Origin: Antedon mediterranea
Taxonomy: Eukaryota > Echinodermata > Crinoidea > Comatulida > Antedonidae
DNA: 64,000 bases
Direction of reading: 5' to 3'
Assembly (NCBI RefSeq): GCF_964355755.1
Contig: NC_092670.1
Location: forward strand, 20,893,201-20,957,200
The notes below the pieces were generated by a model that saw nothing but the letters and a program-made list of their open reading frames with translations, was not told where the DNA came from and did not search any database. Positions within the stretch are counted from its first letter, which is position 1, and the number at the start of each line of letters is the position of its first letter. Shown here piece after piece: positions 1-13,577 of the stretch. A program made the translations under genes and the position numbers.

Positions 1-440
1 AACCTAACCTTGAAATCAATTTAATATTCTTTATCTGTGTTTAAAATTAACCTATGCATTTATGGCAGACAGACACTGTATAAAGATGTGTAAGAGGATG
101 AGGCCCTTCTATGGGGTCAGCGATCCTGGACCTATGTATCGGAGAAATGGTTAAATTTATCTAGATAAACTAGCTGGAAAACTTGGGCTATTCAAAGAAT
201 TGGTCTGTGTTTTAAGAACTCTTAGGAGACTAAATGAGTTTTCCAGGCTGGAGTTGAGAAGCATCCTGGAAAGGGTACAGGATTTATAAACAGGTGCCTT
301 TTCTGCCAGCATCACAATTGACCCAAATTGACCCCAACAGAAACAAAATGACTGAGAAAGAGTTTTTAAAATGGTGTATAGAGATCACCCAGCAAGTGTA
401 AAAATTTTTTAAGATTAACAATTTTCACTTTCTTTTAAAG

Positions 441-3400
441 ATTGGCACCGGTTTTAAAGATGACGATCTTGAGCAACACACTAAGTTCCTCACAGACCAT
501 GTTATAGAGAAGCCCAAGGCGTACTATCGTTATGACTCAAGTCACGAGCCAGATCATTGGTTCGATGCGGTCCAAGTCTGGGAAGTAAAAGCGGCCGATC
601 TTTCTATTTCCCCAACCCATCGAGCTGCAATGGGCATTGTAAGTTTATTGTTCATTATACTGTACCTGTGGATAGTCAAATCATTCTACTGCAGTATTGA
701 AGGTCATTTTATATATATATAATCAGGTCATATATAATAATAAGAGTTCCTCAGTTGCTAATTCTATGATATTGTATAGATTTATCAATACAATTCTTGA
801 TAATACATTAACTTAAATGTCATATTAGCCTGAATAATACGATTTGGTTCAAAATTATTGTTAGTACACACAACTTAAATGAGTATAGCAGTAGACTATA
901 TTTCAAAAACATAGGGTAGTTTTCGTTTGCATTACCCTATCTATCATAATTGGAATATCCTCCCTCTTATATCCCCTTCCTTCAAATCTGATGGGTAAGT
1001 GGATTATGAAAAATTGAAAAATCATGTTCATCATTGAACACTGTTACTAATACTGTACTATAATTATAGTTGTATTTATTTCAGTAGAACAATAAATGTA
1101 CTGCAGTATAATAATCTATATACTGCAGTAGAATAATCAATTTACTGGAGTAGAATAATCAATGTACTGCAGTAGAACAATCAATTTACTGCAGTAGAAC
1201 AATCAATTTACTGCAGTAGAATAAACTACTACAGTACAAGGTTAGCACTAAAATTAAGGCCAAAACAATAGTTATATTGTAACAACAAGTTATAGAGTGG
1301 AAATAGGTCTACAGTGTGTATCCTGGCACTGAATCAGAAATATGGTTTTTTTTTATATTAATTTTTTTGGTGTGACAAAGAAAGGTCAAAAGAGATATTA
1401 GTAGTGTATAACCTATCCCTCATCTGTCAGGAATATAATCATATTTGCAATTTTAAACCAATCTGATTCATAAAGAGTTTCCTGATGGGAAAGGATGACA
1501 AGTAGTGGGGCATAGGAAATACATTCACTTGATTCATGTAGAGTATATAAGGCTCTGTTTACACTATCAAACTAGTTTGACAAAATGTGTGATGTGTCCA
1601 AATATGGCAGTAATATGCCCAGATATGGTAGTGATATGACATCATAATGTCCATATATAGGCACGACATATTTTTTTTTAAAGAGCTTAATCTGAGGCCC
1701 CTGAATGAGCAATTCAAAACAGAAAACATTTCAAATCGAGCTCCTGGATTAAGAAACTAGCTAAATTAACAAAAGAGTAGCGTTATAATAACGTATCATA
1801 TGGCATGCAAAATGTGACTTAAAAAAATCTAAAAATATACATACTTTTTATCCTTGGTATGCGATAAAACCTGTTCTACTAATTAAATTCCATTTTTTAC
1901 AATTTTGTTGTAAGGTTGATGATAGCAAGGGAATTTCACTTCGTTTTCCACGCTTTTTAAGAATTCGAGAAGATAAAAATGCTGAACAAGCCACAAATTC
2001 AACACAGGTAAATTTTAGATTTTAAAATTGTATCTATTTATTTTATCTATCATGTGAACAGTTAATAGTTGTTGAAAATAATATTAACATATACATAAAG
2101 TGTAACAATTTAGTGCTTAGAATAAAAAAATATCACAATCCATATTTTAGAATATCCAGTGTCTTAAAAATCTAACATAATCCAGGGACCCAAAAAAGTA
2201 AACACATCATGAACAAAATTACTACTTCTCCAGAGAATAAAGATTTTTTCTGGATTCAAATTATATTTAAAGGTTAACAATGAATCCCCAGGAGACCAAA
2301 CCACAACTCCCAGCCCAGGTCAATTCCTGCATCCTGGGAAATCTTATTGGCTTATAGTAACCAACATTTGTTTGGCCCTTCTGAGGAAGAACCTCCTTGT
2401 GACCCCCTACTGTGACAACCCAGAAGGAACCATTTGGTTTAAACAAGAAAAGAAGGTTAAAGTGAACCAGAAAAATAATTAAACCCAATTTGTGAGGCCT
2501 GATAAATAATAAACAACAAGATACATTTCCGTTCCACAATTTCTTTTTTAAGTCATTGTGTAAAATGTTTTTTAATTTATACAATGGAACAACTGTTACA
2601 CTAATTAAGTATAGAACATGGAAGGTCACCTATTGTTGTTTAAAATGGGCTCCGTATCCTATTGATGAAATGGGTTCATGTTTGAAATAGATTTTAAAAT
2701 ATAGCGCTTATATAATTAGGAATCGTTAGACAACATGCTAAATAGTTAATTCATAAAATTAAAAAAAAATAAATAAAAACTAATTCAATATAGAACATGT
2801 AACAGGGTAACAAGGTCACCTATTATTGTTCGAAATGGCCCCATATCCTGTACCCCTATTGATAATATGGGTTCAAGTTTGAAATAGATTTTAAAATAGT
2901 GACTATGAATTATAAATTAGGGAAGATTGTTTTTACCAAACTTAAAGCCTTGCGTTAATACAATATGAGATGTCTGATAATTCTTGATCTAGCATTCATT
3001 CTTTTTTTTGTCTATCATTATAAAGTTGTATCCTACCGTTCATTTTTGTTAGTCTATTCTTACAACCAACAGTGCAATGCAATTACAGGTTGATAATAAA
3101 ATATATATATATTTAAAAAAACACAAAGTTAACATTTATATTAATAGTATCGTTCAAAATACATTTAAATTGTGAAAGACTACAATTGAAAATACCAAAA
3201 AAATTATTTAATAAAAGACATGAATTATACGACGACGAAAGTCTACAGAAAACACAATTTTTACAAACATTAACACAGAAAAAAAGAAGGGGTTTACAAC
3301 AAGGATTACCAATAGAGACATTACAATAAAACAATGAAATAACATTTTCTAAGTGAAGAAGAAAGTTATAAAATTACATTTTAATCTTTATTATCTTTGA

Positions 3401-3487
3401 AAGGTTGCAGAATTGTATAATAACCAGGACCAAGTGAAGAACCAGAAGGCCAGTACTCAAAAGACAAATTCCGACGATTTTTACTGA
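441..3487 (+). CDS. LIG1: DNA ligase 1, last three coding exons (5' part outside the window)
   Basis: DNA ligase I seals nicks between Okazaki fragments and in excision repair, using ATP, in the nucleus. Three exons encode the last 123 residues: 441-638 (66 codons, starting at IGTGF), 1915-2007 (31 codons) and 3404-3487 (27 codons plus TGA). All introns are phase 0 with AG acceptors and GTAAGT- or GTAAAT-type donors. Visible landmarks are the [13 protein letters not shown] start of the OB-fold segment, [19 protein letters not shown], and the motif VI region [14 protein letters not shown] followed by the NAEQAT linker. The protein ends in DDFY, close to the vertebrate terminus. The nucleotidyl-transfer lysine domain lies upstream of the window. 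Intron 1 holds a 22-bp minisatellite and a MITE; intron 2 holds a diverged duplication. The family call rests on recognised sequence similarity and is strong. Confidence 0.93.
1078..1231. repeat. 22-bp minisatellite in LIG1 intron
   Basis: About seven copies of a 22-bp unit containing TACTGCAGTAGAA. The unit start recurs at 1100, 1122, 1144, 1166, 1188 and 1210, an exact 22-bp period with a few substitutions. Each unit carries the palindrome TACTGCAGTA. Confidence 0.9.
1551..1687. mobile_element. MITE family A, copy 1 (in LIG1 intron)
   Basis: The left terminus matches the family inverted repeat (GGCTCTGTTTACACTATCAA), followed by the family core of alternating ATATGG(T/C)AGT(G/A)ATATG blocks. 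The right terminus ends in AGAGCT but has lost most of the inverted repeat. It is flanked by TAA at 1548-1550 and 1688-1690, which looks like a target-site duplication. Confidence 0.75.
2603..2898 (+). repeat. Direct duplication of about 100 bp in LIG1 intron
   Basis: The segment 2603-2702 (ATAGAACATG, then GGTCACCTATT and GTTTGAAATAGATTTTAAAATA) recurs at 2781-2898 with substitutions and small indels. It is a diverged local duplication with no recognised coding content. Confidence 0.75.
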
Positions 3488-4550
3488 GATCTTCAGAGAG
3501 TTCTGCAGTAAAAAATTGCATTGAGACAATATAGTAGTTAAACAACATCTCAGGGCATTGATATTAAAACTGTCTTGTTTAAATTTTACAAAACTGTATA
3601 CAAAATTAACTTTCTAGGTAAATATAGCTCTTGTCAAACTGGTGTATATATACATATGTTTTAGACACTATAAATGAATTTGAATAGCATATGTTTGCCT
3701 AATTCATTGTTTAAATTTCAAGGAATTCTAATGCAAAGGTAATAATGATGCATTAAGTGAATATAATGATACATTTTGCATCTGGCGACTACGATTTATA
3801 CATAATAATTATGAAATTATTAATAAAAACAACAGAAGTTTGTAAACTAAAACTGTGGAGGTATATGTTGACAAACGTAGTTTATTATATGTAGAGTACA
3901 ATATAGCTAGCATAACCATAGAGGTTGTGACATAGGCCTTATAGCACTATCGGCCTTAAAGCACTATCGGCCTAATTTCCTTTTCGTATGTCAACACATT
4001 GGCGGGAAATGAGCTCCAAAGGGTGTGGCCAGGACAGATTTAAATTGACCTTCGAAAGTCACTTGCAGTTGTCTGATCTTCATGTAGTAACGAATGATTT
4101 ACTAAAATTCTTATTAAAAGAAGTTAAGTTTATTTAGATTAAAACAAATTTTTGTTTTACAAACAAGTGTTACAATTTCCCTGGTTCAACCCACCTGCCA
4201 CTGTTTGATGACAGATGGGTTGCAAAAGGTTGCGAAATCTAACCGCTGCATTGATGATGACGTAAGCATATGATTTGGCTGCAAAGTCACCTCTGGGTGT
4301 GGTCATCTATAGTCTTTCAAATTAGCCCATCTCTGACTATCTGTAACGGATGGAAATATCCGGTAAAATGTCATAGGGGAGATGGAGTCAAGGAAAGTTT
4401 ACTCCCTGTGACGAAGGGCTGTATCCCATCTGTTGACCTTTTTTTGGGGTGTGGTTCGATTGACTGGTCACACCCAATAATTATGTAGGCAATATCCATA
4501 CAATTTTGTAAATCAGAATTTTGTCGATAAACGCAATTTTCTAAAGAATT
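3488..4550. other. LIG1 3' UTR and downstream AT-rich DNA
   Basis: The sequence after the ligase stop codon is presumably its 3' UTR. A possible poly(A) signal AATAAA lies at 3822-3827. Beyond it I see no supported gene; the short open frames at 4270-4571 overlap on opposite strands and match nothing I recognise. Confidence 0.5.
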
Positions 4551-4556
4551 TTGAAA

Positions 4557-4790
4557 GCAAGGACAAGTCAATGACTAAATTTTCAATCTTAGGAAAAAAA
4601 AGGCTTTAACTGACGACCAACTATAGTAAGAGGTGGGAGTTGGGGATCTACACACTAGATGATGAGACTTTTTACAATGCAAGGACAAGTCAATGAATAA
4701 ATTTCAATCTTGGGGGAAAAAGGCTTTAAATGACGACCAACTATAGTAAGAAGTGGGTGGGGGGGGGGGGGGTGGATATCTACACACTAG
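4557..4790 (+). repeat. Tandem duplication, offset 122 bp
   Basis: Two diverged copies of about 110 bp. GGACAAGTCAATGA begins at 4561 and again at 4683, and GACGACCAACTATAGTAAGA and ATCTACACACTAGAT also recur. The second copy contains an expanded poly-G tract near 4757-4770. Confidence 0.85.
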
Positions 4791-4799
4791 ATACAAACG

Positions 4800-7700
4800 T
4801 GAACGATGAGACAGAAACTGAACTCAGTCAAATTAACTCCGTAAATCAATCAGCGAAGTTAAGATCCCTAAATGTATTACTTCAATCTCGACCGTAGTCA
4901 TAATATTTACCACACAGGTATTAGATCACGTGCTTTATAAATAATATCCTTCGATTGTCGTCTGCAAGTGCTATTTTTAGAATATCTGCACTAAATTTAA
5001 TATGAGTGGGTCTGACGTCAATTTGTAAATGTTTCCACGGCTTTAGCTTTACAAGTAGACTTATTTAAATAGCTTGACATTTTTAAACATCGTTTCTGAT
5101 TTTGTTGTTATTAGTCGCAGTATAATTAATGAGCAGTATCTTCAATCAATGGTAAATTAACAAAAATTTGAATTTAAAAATTCTCTATATCGGCACGTAC
5201 TTTGTACGTACGCGAGACTCGCGTTCATTAACTAGTCACGTGTCTCTTGGCTAGTGATAATAGTGGTTATAGGTATGGCGACAATAATATTTAGTATTAG
5301 AAATTGACAGTTTAAATACGGTACCATTTTCATAATCCCCAAATCCTAATATCCACTTCAACCTATATTCTTTGTAACAGTAATATCTAAATATATTTTG
5401 TTTTCTCTGGTTTTATTTGTACACCTGACAATAATGTAAATTAGTTTTTCTAAAGAGTCAAAGTAGTAAATTTGATTTGGGTAATTTGAGCATATTTGAA
5501 CTAGGCTAATGACGTCACCATTGAACTTAATTAAACTTGTGTCTAAAAGTATAAATAAATAGAGATGATATAAAAGCAACATGAAATGTAGACCTAAAGT
5601 GATTGCAAAAACATTACCATGTTTGCACATGTGCTTTATACAAATAAACCGCTGTATAGTAGGCTACACGTAATGTATTCTGTGTATTGGCTGATTGCAA
5701 CATTACGTTCGGTACCCACCTACTTTGTTTTCTTGACTCAAAGCGCGGGGATTGTCTACGTTTAATCGTCTGTATTCTGCAGGTGAATACGCGCTAAGAA
5801 CTCATTTCCTGCGAATTGATATCTATCAAACCATAAGATGATTTCACAATTAGACATTAAATGAATAAAAAAAAAACTTCAACTAATTTGTGAAAGGTGC
5901 TTTAACAACAATCTGTCAAAGATTTTGAAGATGAACAATTCTATCGGAAAACAAATTGATACGTGGATTGCTAAAAAACAGCTGATTTCCAATTTAATAT
6001 AAGAACCAAATTTAAAAACCTTGTATTTTAATTTTTTGACCTTATATGTTTCTTTTTTTATTTTTACTAATTTAAAAACTTTAAGCTACGTTCCACTGAG
6101 AACCCAAGATACCAAAACCAACTGAAGCACCGAAAGAAAACTCCAGCTAGCTAGCTTGATCAACCTAAGACTGCCAGTTGGTTGACGGTGGATTTTCTGC
6201 CAATAGTTACCAGTTCACTTGAAACTATTTACGGTACTTTATCTTCTTCATCTTCTTGTACTTACGTTGACTTATTGTCATCTTGAGTACAAATCTATAG
6301 TACAAATAGTCTTAGTAAACATTTGCATGAATTAAATTTTTACTATTCCTCTGCCTTCTTTCTGTCAAATTTTCAGTTAAAATAATTCTTTTCTTATTAT
6401 GTGGCCATTACTTCTATTTCTTTCCTTATTTTTTCCAAAGACACTACGGTATATTACCCAAGATCAATTATATCTATTTAATAAGAAAGGTGAAGAATTA
6501 AACAGAAGAATAAATAAAATATAAAACAAGGCCACTTATTATGATCAAGATGTGTTAAATACCGAGTATTAGAAAACTTGAGCAAACTCGGAGTTTTGCA
6601 AGAGTTTTGCCAAGTTTGCTAATGTTTTGGCATACTAAAGAAAACTATTTGCAAAGGTTAGGCCGTGAACCTTCTTGACAAACTAGTTTTTCAACTCAGC
6701 GAAACCAATAACAGTATTTGCAGTCATGTGAACCTATAGATGGACAGAGTGACAGCCTCCAGTGACTTGGTGGTAAAAACACAAACTCAGAGTTTGCAAA
6801 CAAAAGTTCGGTCAAGTTTTCTATTGTGTATACTATGCGGCCTTTGTCTCATCTTAATTAAACTGTAACTTAAAACATAATTAGATCTTGGCGTGTTTGA
6901 AGGCACTGGATTAAAAAAACATGAGTGGTGTATTAAGTAACATAAATAATAACCATTGTGAGTTGCAATTTTACAATTTTCACTGACTTTCAAAAAAGGA
7001 ACAAAGCAATAGTTTAACTTAATTCCCTTGTTATGGTAGTATTTCATAACCGTAATTGACAACACAATACAGAAAATAAGTAGCCTATTACACCCTATAT
7101 TTGTTACAGGAAGTCAAGTTAGCCCTGTGGGACCAGAGGTCGTTTATGGCAGGAACCAGGAGATTGGTCCCACAAAGTTTTCTAAAAATAGCTGAAAATG
7201 CAACAGTCTTAATTCTTCCAAGATCACAATGAACAAAAGACGAACAGTGGCAGAATGCCATGGCTTTATTATGGCTACATTTCTGGCCCTTTTCGATATT
7301 ACAAACTTCATGTGAGGAAATCTGGCAGGTGAGTCATCCTTCCGGGAAACTTTAGGCCTACCTTGTAGCCCCTTTAGTCGCACTCCGGATGTAGGCCTTG
7401 TGACTAGTGGTTGTGTGTGGCATGTCTTTGAATGTGACAAGTATAATTGGCTACAAGTTGAAGTTGAAGAAAATGTCTTACAGGCCTACTTGAACAATGT
7501 CAACCACACTGTCAACACTTTAATCATGATACAGTTGCTGGATAATCTTAAATTAAATAAGTATGTCAACAATGATGACTTACTATAAGTACCAAAATAT
7601 TGGTGGAACTATTTTAATTTTCTAATGAATCATTATTGTTTTGAGATGATTTTTATAGGTAATTTCCTGAACGATTTTAATCAAACGATTCATAGGCCTG

Positions 7701-10700
7701 GTGTGGACGTACGTTCATCCTCTGTTTATCATAGTACCAGTTAGGGAGGAGGATATATAATTTAGAAGAGTTTCAGGTCATTGTTTTAATAGGAGGTAGG
7801 CCTAGCATATATACACGAGTCGGTTGATTCATAAAAATACCAAAGCAAAAAATAAACTACATCCGTTATTAGATGGTCAGATATAACAAATAATTGGAAA
7901 GTAAACTGGAGGATATGGCTATCTCAATGTTTTGGTACAAGTTAGTGATATGATTTGACGTCATATGAACTGTACTATCAATGATCAAGGATTAGTAAAC
8001 AGATGAAGTAAGAACGCCCAGTGAATAATACAAAATGAAAAAAAAAATATATGTCTTTAGGATGCCTTCGTGTTTAGATTGATAAGTCACTAGGCTATCG
8101 TTAATTGGCACCGATTGATTGCTGAACATTATAAGTAATGATAAATGGTAAAATAAATAAAATAGATATATGTTGCAAAGAAATATGTACACAGTATATA
8201 ATTGACAGACTGACTGACAAACTATTGAAACCATACCAGATTTGACACAAAATTGAAATTTTCCTATTTCGTTAACAACTCGATATATGGAAGCTTCAGT
8301 GTAAACAGGTAATTTGCGCTTTGATTTCATACTCGTATCAAATTTACGCACATGGTAAAATACAAATATATGCAATTTCCTTAAATAAATAGTCAACTAA
8401 AATGAAAACGTCCTAAGGGTGTATCAATAATAACCACTGTTGAAATTAACAACAGGTCAAGTAATTTCAAAAGTTCGTGGAAATCTATCCTTTATGATCA
8501 GCTGATGTTGTGGCAGTCACCCGTATGATTAATGATTTTGCTGATTAGTAAATACATTATAACTATTGAGGAAAAATCTTTGGGACCTCCAAAATGCGAA
8601 TAAGGGCCGTGTTCCCGGAATAGTGGTTAACGGGCCATTAAAACATGTGTCATGAGAAAGGGTTCCGTAATGAGTTCTTTCTGGTGATGGAGACCTAGGG
8701 TCATTTAGTAGAAGTTTTAATATCGGGACTTGTGGACTATAAATTTATTTCCTTTAATTAGTTAAACTAACCTGACACAGAAATTAGGTGTTTACACTAA
8801 ATGTTAATCATCACGCCTAAGGTCCTGCACTCTGTCAGATTTGATACTATAATTTGCGTATAAACGTTTAACTATGAATCAAAATGTATTAGGATTATTA
8901 CTTAAAAGCTTATTGAAAACAGAGTGAGATAATTTAGACCAATCATTTGCATCAGTGCCAACAAAATTGGGAAAGTTAAAACGAAAAGGCAATGAACTTC
9001 AGAATAAACTTAAATTGTGTGTATATACAGAACAGTTAAAGATGTATTGTCGCCTTGAAAAAATAATTGTTGAATGAATGTCACATAATGGTTATCCTCT
9101 TTGACCAACAATTGCACCAACAAAAATGTATTTACCTGAAAAAGTTAGTAATTTAAAGCAAAAAATAGTCAAATTGGCTGCCAGCCAACAGTTTTAGTTG
9201 AATTTAACCATTTATTTTGTCATTTTATAAGTAAAAACTTTTTTCTTCTATGGAAGTGATTAACTTTATTAAAACTATACCAAATAACCTATCCAAAGTC
9301 TGATTTAATTAATCTTCATTTTTCATGTTTTTTGGAGAAAATAGGCCTATATATTTATTTGTTGGATAATCAATCAAAAATAATCCTCACAGTAGTAATG
9401 AACTTAGTTTGAACATAATTTCTCCCATTAAATATACTGTATCATACTATCTAAATTTAATGTTCTATTTTTTATGTTTTAATATATAAGTGAATAAACA
9501 ATTTTTAATGATTTTATAATAACGGTATAACAATAAGCCAAATTTTTAATAATGAAACTGAATATAAATTTAACTACATTTTTAAAATAGATTTATTTTT
9601 AAACAGTAGGCCTATCTATAATTTATATATCTATGTATCTATGTAACATTTTGTCTGTATTGATGTATTTATGTAAAGCGCATTTGAGCATATTTTTTCA
9701 TGAAAAGGGCGCTATATAAATGTGGTATATTATTATTAAATGTCAGTCATGAAAAAAATAAATAAAACGGTGAAATAAGTACTATCTAGACAGGCGATCA
9801 AATTCAGTAATATATGTTATTTTAGAAAAGCCTATTAAGCAAGAATTTACATTACCGAAACCATTGCATATTAAACATTTCGACAGAGAAGATAGATCAC
9901 TGTTTACCAAATGACTACATTCTTCAAACAGTTAGATTAAAGGGATTTCTCCCCCTCCTCTCCCTAGTGAATTTGAATTACTTTTAAACCGCTTCAGAAA
10001 ACATATAACCAGTAATTTGTTAGTAAGAAGGCAGTTTTTCCAAAACATCAAACATCGGAAAATTCAATGGAAGTATTATGCACATATGATTCTTCTCGTT
10101 GGGTCAGCTGAGGGGCAATAAGCGTTATAGTATTATAGGATATTCAACTCTTTAAATGATTCTCTTGCCAAAAATTTAAAAAAAGGAAAATCACGCGTAA
10201 AGTGTCTAAACTTGGCACTACTGTACATTCAATATAGAAACATTTCATTTAGAATTTATGTAGGATGACCATGAATTACAGTAACTTTAAAGATAAATCT
10301 TGACCAGTTTATAAAGCTTATTAAAGCAATTATATTGATTGATTGATTGATTGGCATTTCAATAATTATCGATACAGTGTATATGAAGGAAGACAAAATT
10401 ACACTCTTCCCTGTTTCACCTATGTTTTTAATTTGTTTTGTTACAATATTGTTTTTAAATAAATATACTTTGTTATCAACGGGAAAGAGCAGTTCTGCTG
10501 CGTGACAGAGTGAGGAACTGAGAATAGTGAGATTTTAGTCCTGCTTCCAAACTGTACATATTATACACACTAATAAATGAGCTGACTCAGTATATATTGT
10601 ATGTGTTTTTTGCCAGGGAATTTTTTTCTTCTTCTGGACGGCGAAAGATTAGTATCATATTTTTTTATACTTCTTAATTAATAATTACTGTATTACATAT

Positions 10701-12870
10701 AGATATATAACATTGGCTTATTATATATGGATATTATTATATGGATGTCCTATCCAAAATAAAAGAAAATGAGTGAATGAATATCAAATCAACAAGTGTA
10801 TTTCTTTTTCTGAAACAGAAGTATATATTAATATTTAGGAATCACTCAACTTTTTGAACTTTCAATTTGTTACTACTGTCAAATCTATAGTTAGGTTATG
10901 CCAGTCTTCATTTACAAAAACGATTCTTTAATAATATTACTGTTATGGTAGTTCACTATTACTCATTGCCTATTTTTAATTTTTGATGTGTTCATAACTT
11001 TCAATTTTGAAGCTTCCATCTGATTTGATTAATACAGATTCTGACTCACATTGTTAGCTGAGGTCGACATTATTGTTGACAGACAAATTATAGTCTTATA
11101 CTAGTTGATTGCTCTTCTATAGTTCAATACAAAGCCACCGTTTTTCAGGCAGTCAAATTAACTGCAGTGTTGTTATTTGGTGTAGCCTACATTTGAGCGG
11201 TTACAATTCGGGATACAGAACACCGACTGGATTTTAAAGTCTAACATAACTTTGTTATTAAACGATCAAAAATAAGGGTTGACTTTGAAGTAAATGCAAA
11301 AACACGTTATAGAAAGAAGTACCACCGAAAAAAAAAAACAGCTTGTAGATAAGTCCAGAATGAATGGCAACGAGCTTCTTTCTAAAAGATGAACCGACTT
11401 CTTTTTAAATATACAGTACATGATCCGGCCAGAATTCCTTTTAAACTCCCTATCTTGTTCTACCACCAGAACGATGGTCGAGGAATCTGTGTCGATTGCT
11501 GTGGTTCGAAGTGCCTGTGTCGTAACCGCTCAGACTAATGTCATATGTTTCCAAACAATTGTTGAGCAGACACTTTTCTGTTATACACATCAATCAGTAG
11601 GGGTTACTAAAAAGATATGAAAAAGTAATATGCATTGTATTTAATTGAATAATTCGCTTTGATATTGAGTCAGAGGCATCCCAGTGTGATTGTCTCTTAC
11701 AGCAGAAGGTTAACTATCGGTCAACAACATATTATTGTTACTAACATTATAATCCTTATCGGAATATTAATATTTTGCGGTCAACGTCAAATGTAATTTC
11801 TCCTTCTCGTAATCTTTAGCTATTATTTGTTTGTTATTGGTGAGTGAAGGAATAAGAAGAAGGGAGATTAATGCAGTAAACTTTTATTTCAACAAACATT
11901 CAACCGAGCTAATAATACGAAGAGCACAGGATGTGATTAGCTTCAGCCGGATCAACACCCTAGTTAAAAATGAATAAAATACATCAATGTTTAATGCTTT
12001 CTAAGTTATCGTTACGAGATTGAGTCAGCTCTTTTTGACAGTTGAGGAAATCCTAACACTGCGGAGGAGTTGGAGACAGGACGACCCTATTCCTATTACA
12101 AGTTAGGCCTAGGCCTACTAATAGACAAACAATAGTGTTCTAGGTTAACTCTCCCAATACAACAAAGTAAAACAAAACAAAGCAAACATGGCAAAATAAC
12201 AGCAGATAAGTCTGTCAATTTCAAATTTTAAATTTCTGTCAATATAAGTGAACCAATATACTATATTTATTATTCGATAGGAGAAAATAAATCAGAATAA
12301 CAATGAAAATAATATTAGATATATTGATCTTTTGAAGTTAATGAATAGAAGTATGTGGTGAACGCCACAAAAGAGAAAAAAAGTCTATCAATTTAATTAA
12401 CAAAAATAAATCTTAGGTTCTTTACTTTTGAGCATAAAAGAACGAAAGGAACGCCAAAGTAATACAAGCAGGCTATTTACAGTAAGTGGTACTTGTAGCA
12501 AGCAATCCCAAACACAACAATTAGACAATTTGAAAAAACAGTAGCAGTTTTATTACAATGAATGATCAATCTGTAGTTGAAGTCAATGGTAATGCGCAAC
12601 GTCAATTTTCATGCAGGCAAAATAAGCAATACTGACAGATAGACAAGTACACAATTCCAAATAAAGACAGAGACAAAACAAAAAGAATAACTAAACCATA
12701 ATGTTGACAAAGCTATTGAAAGATAAAGAAAGTTTAATTAAAGTACAGTATACTGAATTTATTTAAAACGTACACATTATTGAAATTACTCCAAATTACA
12801 CACTTTTTGATAACAGCAACGGATTTTCTAATTCAATTACCAACTTGCTAGATTGTTTAGATTATCAATA
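4800..12870. other. Gene-poor AT-rich stretch
   Basis: No open frame here has recognisable protein similarity; all are under 140 codons and of AT-rich, low-complexity composition. The stretch holds the LINE-like tail annotated separately at 9605-9738, short (GATT)n runs near 10340, and several TGACGTCA and AGGCCT palindromes. Exons shorter than I can recognise cannot be ruled out. Confidence 0.5.
9605..9738 (+). mobile_element. LINE/SINE 3' tail fragment
   Basis: Contains GTAAAGCGCATTTGAGCA, then GGGCGCTATATAAATGTGG, and ends in a TTATTATTA run. This is the typical 3' end of L2/CR1-like LINEs and their SINEs, with paired GCGC blocks and a microsatellite tail. No reverse transcriptase sequence is present next to it. 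The family assignment is inferred from form only. Confidence 0.6.
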
Positions 12871-12877
12871 CTTCTAA

Positions 12878-13058
12878 AGTTCTGTCTACACTATCAAACT
12901 TTATGTGACAACAAATGTGATGTGGCCATATATGGACATGATGATGTCATGTCACTACCATATCTGGGAATATCACTACCATATTGGGGCATATCACTAC
13001 CATATTTGGGAACATCACATTTTTTTTTTCAAAGTAGTTTGATAGTGTAGACAGAGCT
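12878..13058. mobile_element. MITE family A, copy 2 (complete)
   Basis: A 181-bp element with both inverted termini: TCTGTCTACACTATCAAACT at the left and the matching AGTTTGATAGTGTAGACAGA at the right. It is flanked by TAA at 12875-12877 and 13059-13061. The core repeats ATATCACTACCATAT three times. There is no coding capacity. A 3-bp TWA duplication is typical of PIF/Harbinger-derived MITEs. Confidence 0.88.
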
Positions 13059-13351
13059 TAATGATCCAAACGGTGGATGTTCGGAGACATGACACAATCC
13101 ATCTGACTGGCTCTTCCTTCTCTCTAATGAGTTACTGCTTTTCATTACCATTATCGTCTGTTTTAATTCTATTTTTGTTTTTGACAGAATAGATGATTCT
13201 AACTGTCTGCTTTGTTGGCGGAAATTATGTTTATTGGTGACACTCACTGGATGTCACAAAATGAATTAAACCCTAGCTTTTAAAATCATAGCTTTTCATA
13301 AAACATGTGTCTGTTCTAACTATTTACCATTCAGATAAGCTGTACTTAAAA

Positions 13352-13577
13352 ATTATGCAGGGAACATTTAACATTGTATTCTATCACGATCGTTATGAAG
13401 AACAGTGTATTGTCTGCTCAATATCGACCAATCACAAGATCTTTACCATATCTATTAGGGTAACATTATGCAGGGAACATTGTACAGTGTATCCTATCAC
13501 GATCGTTCTCCACATATTCCATTATGAAGAACAGTGTATTGTCTGCTCAATTTCGACCAATCACAAGAGCTGTATCT
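13352..13577 (+). repeat. Tandem duplication of about 110 bp
   Basis: ATTATGCAGGGAACATT begins at 13352 or so and again at 13464, each followed by CCTATCACGATCGT or a close variant and then GAAGAACAGTGTATTGTC and CGACCAATCACAAGA. The second copy has an extra stretch of about 20 bp after CGATCGT. The 90-codon open frame across it is a by-product of the duplication. Confidence 0.85.

Noticed and set aside
1-10. AACCTAACCT at the window start as a telomere repeat
   Set aside because: Only two imperfect units and unrelated sequence follows; the window edge is arbitrary.
2267-2629. 120-codon minus-strand open frame
   Set aside because: It lies within the LIG1 intron, antisense, with AT-driven hydrophobic composition and no recognised domain.
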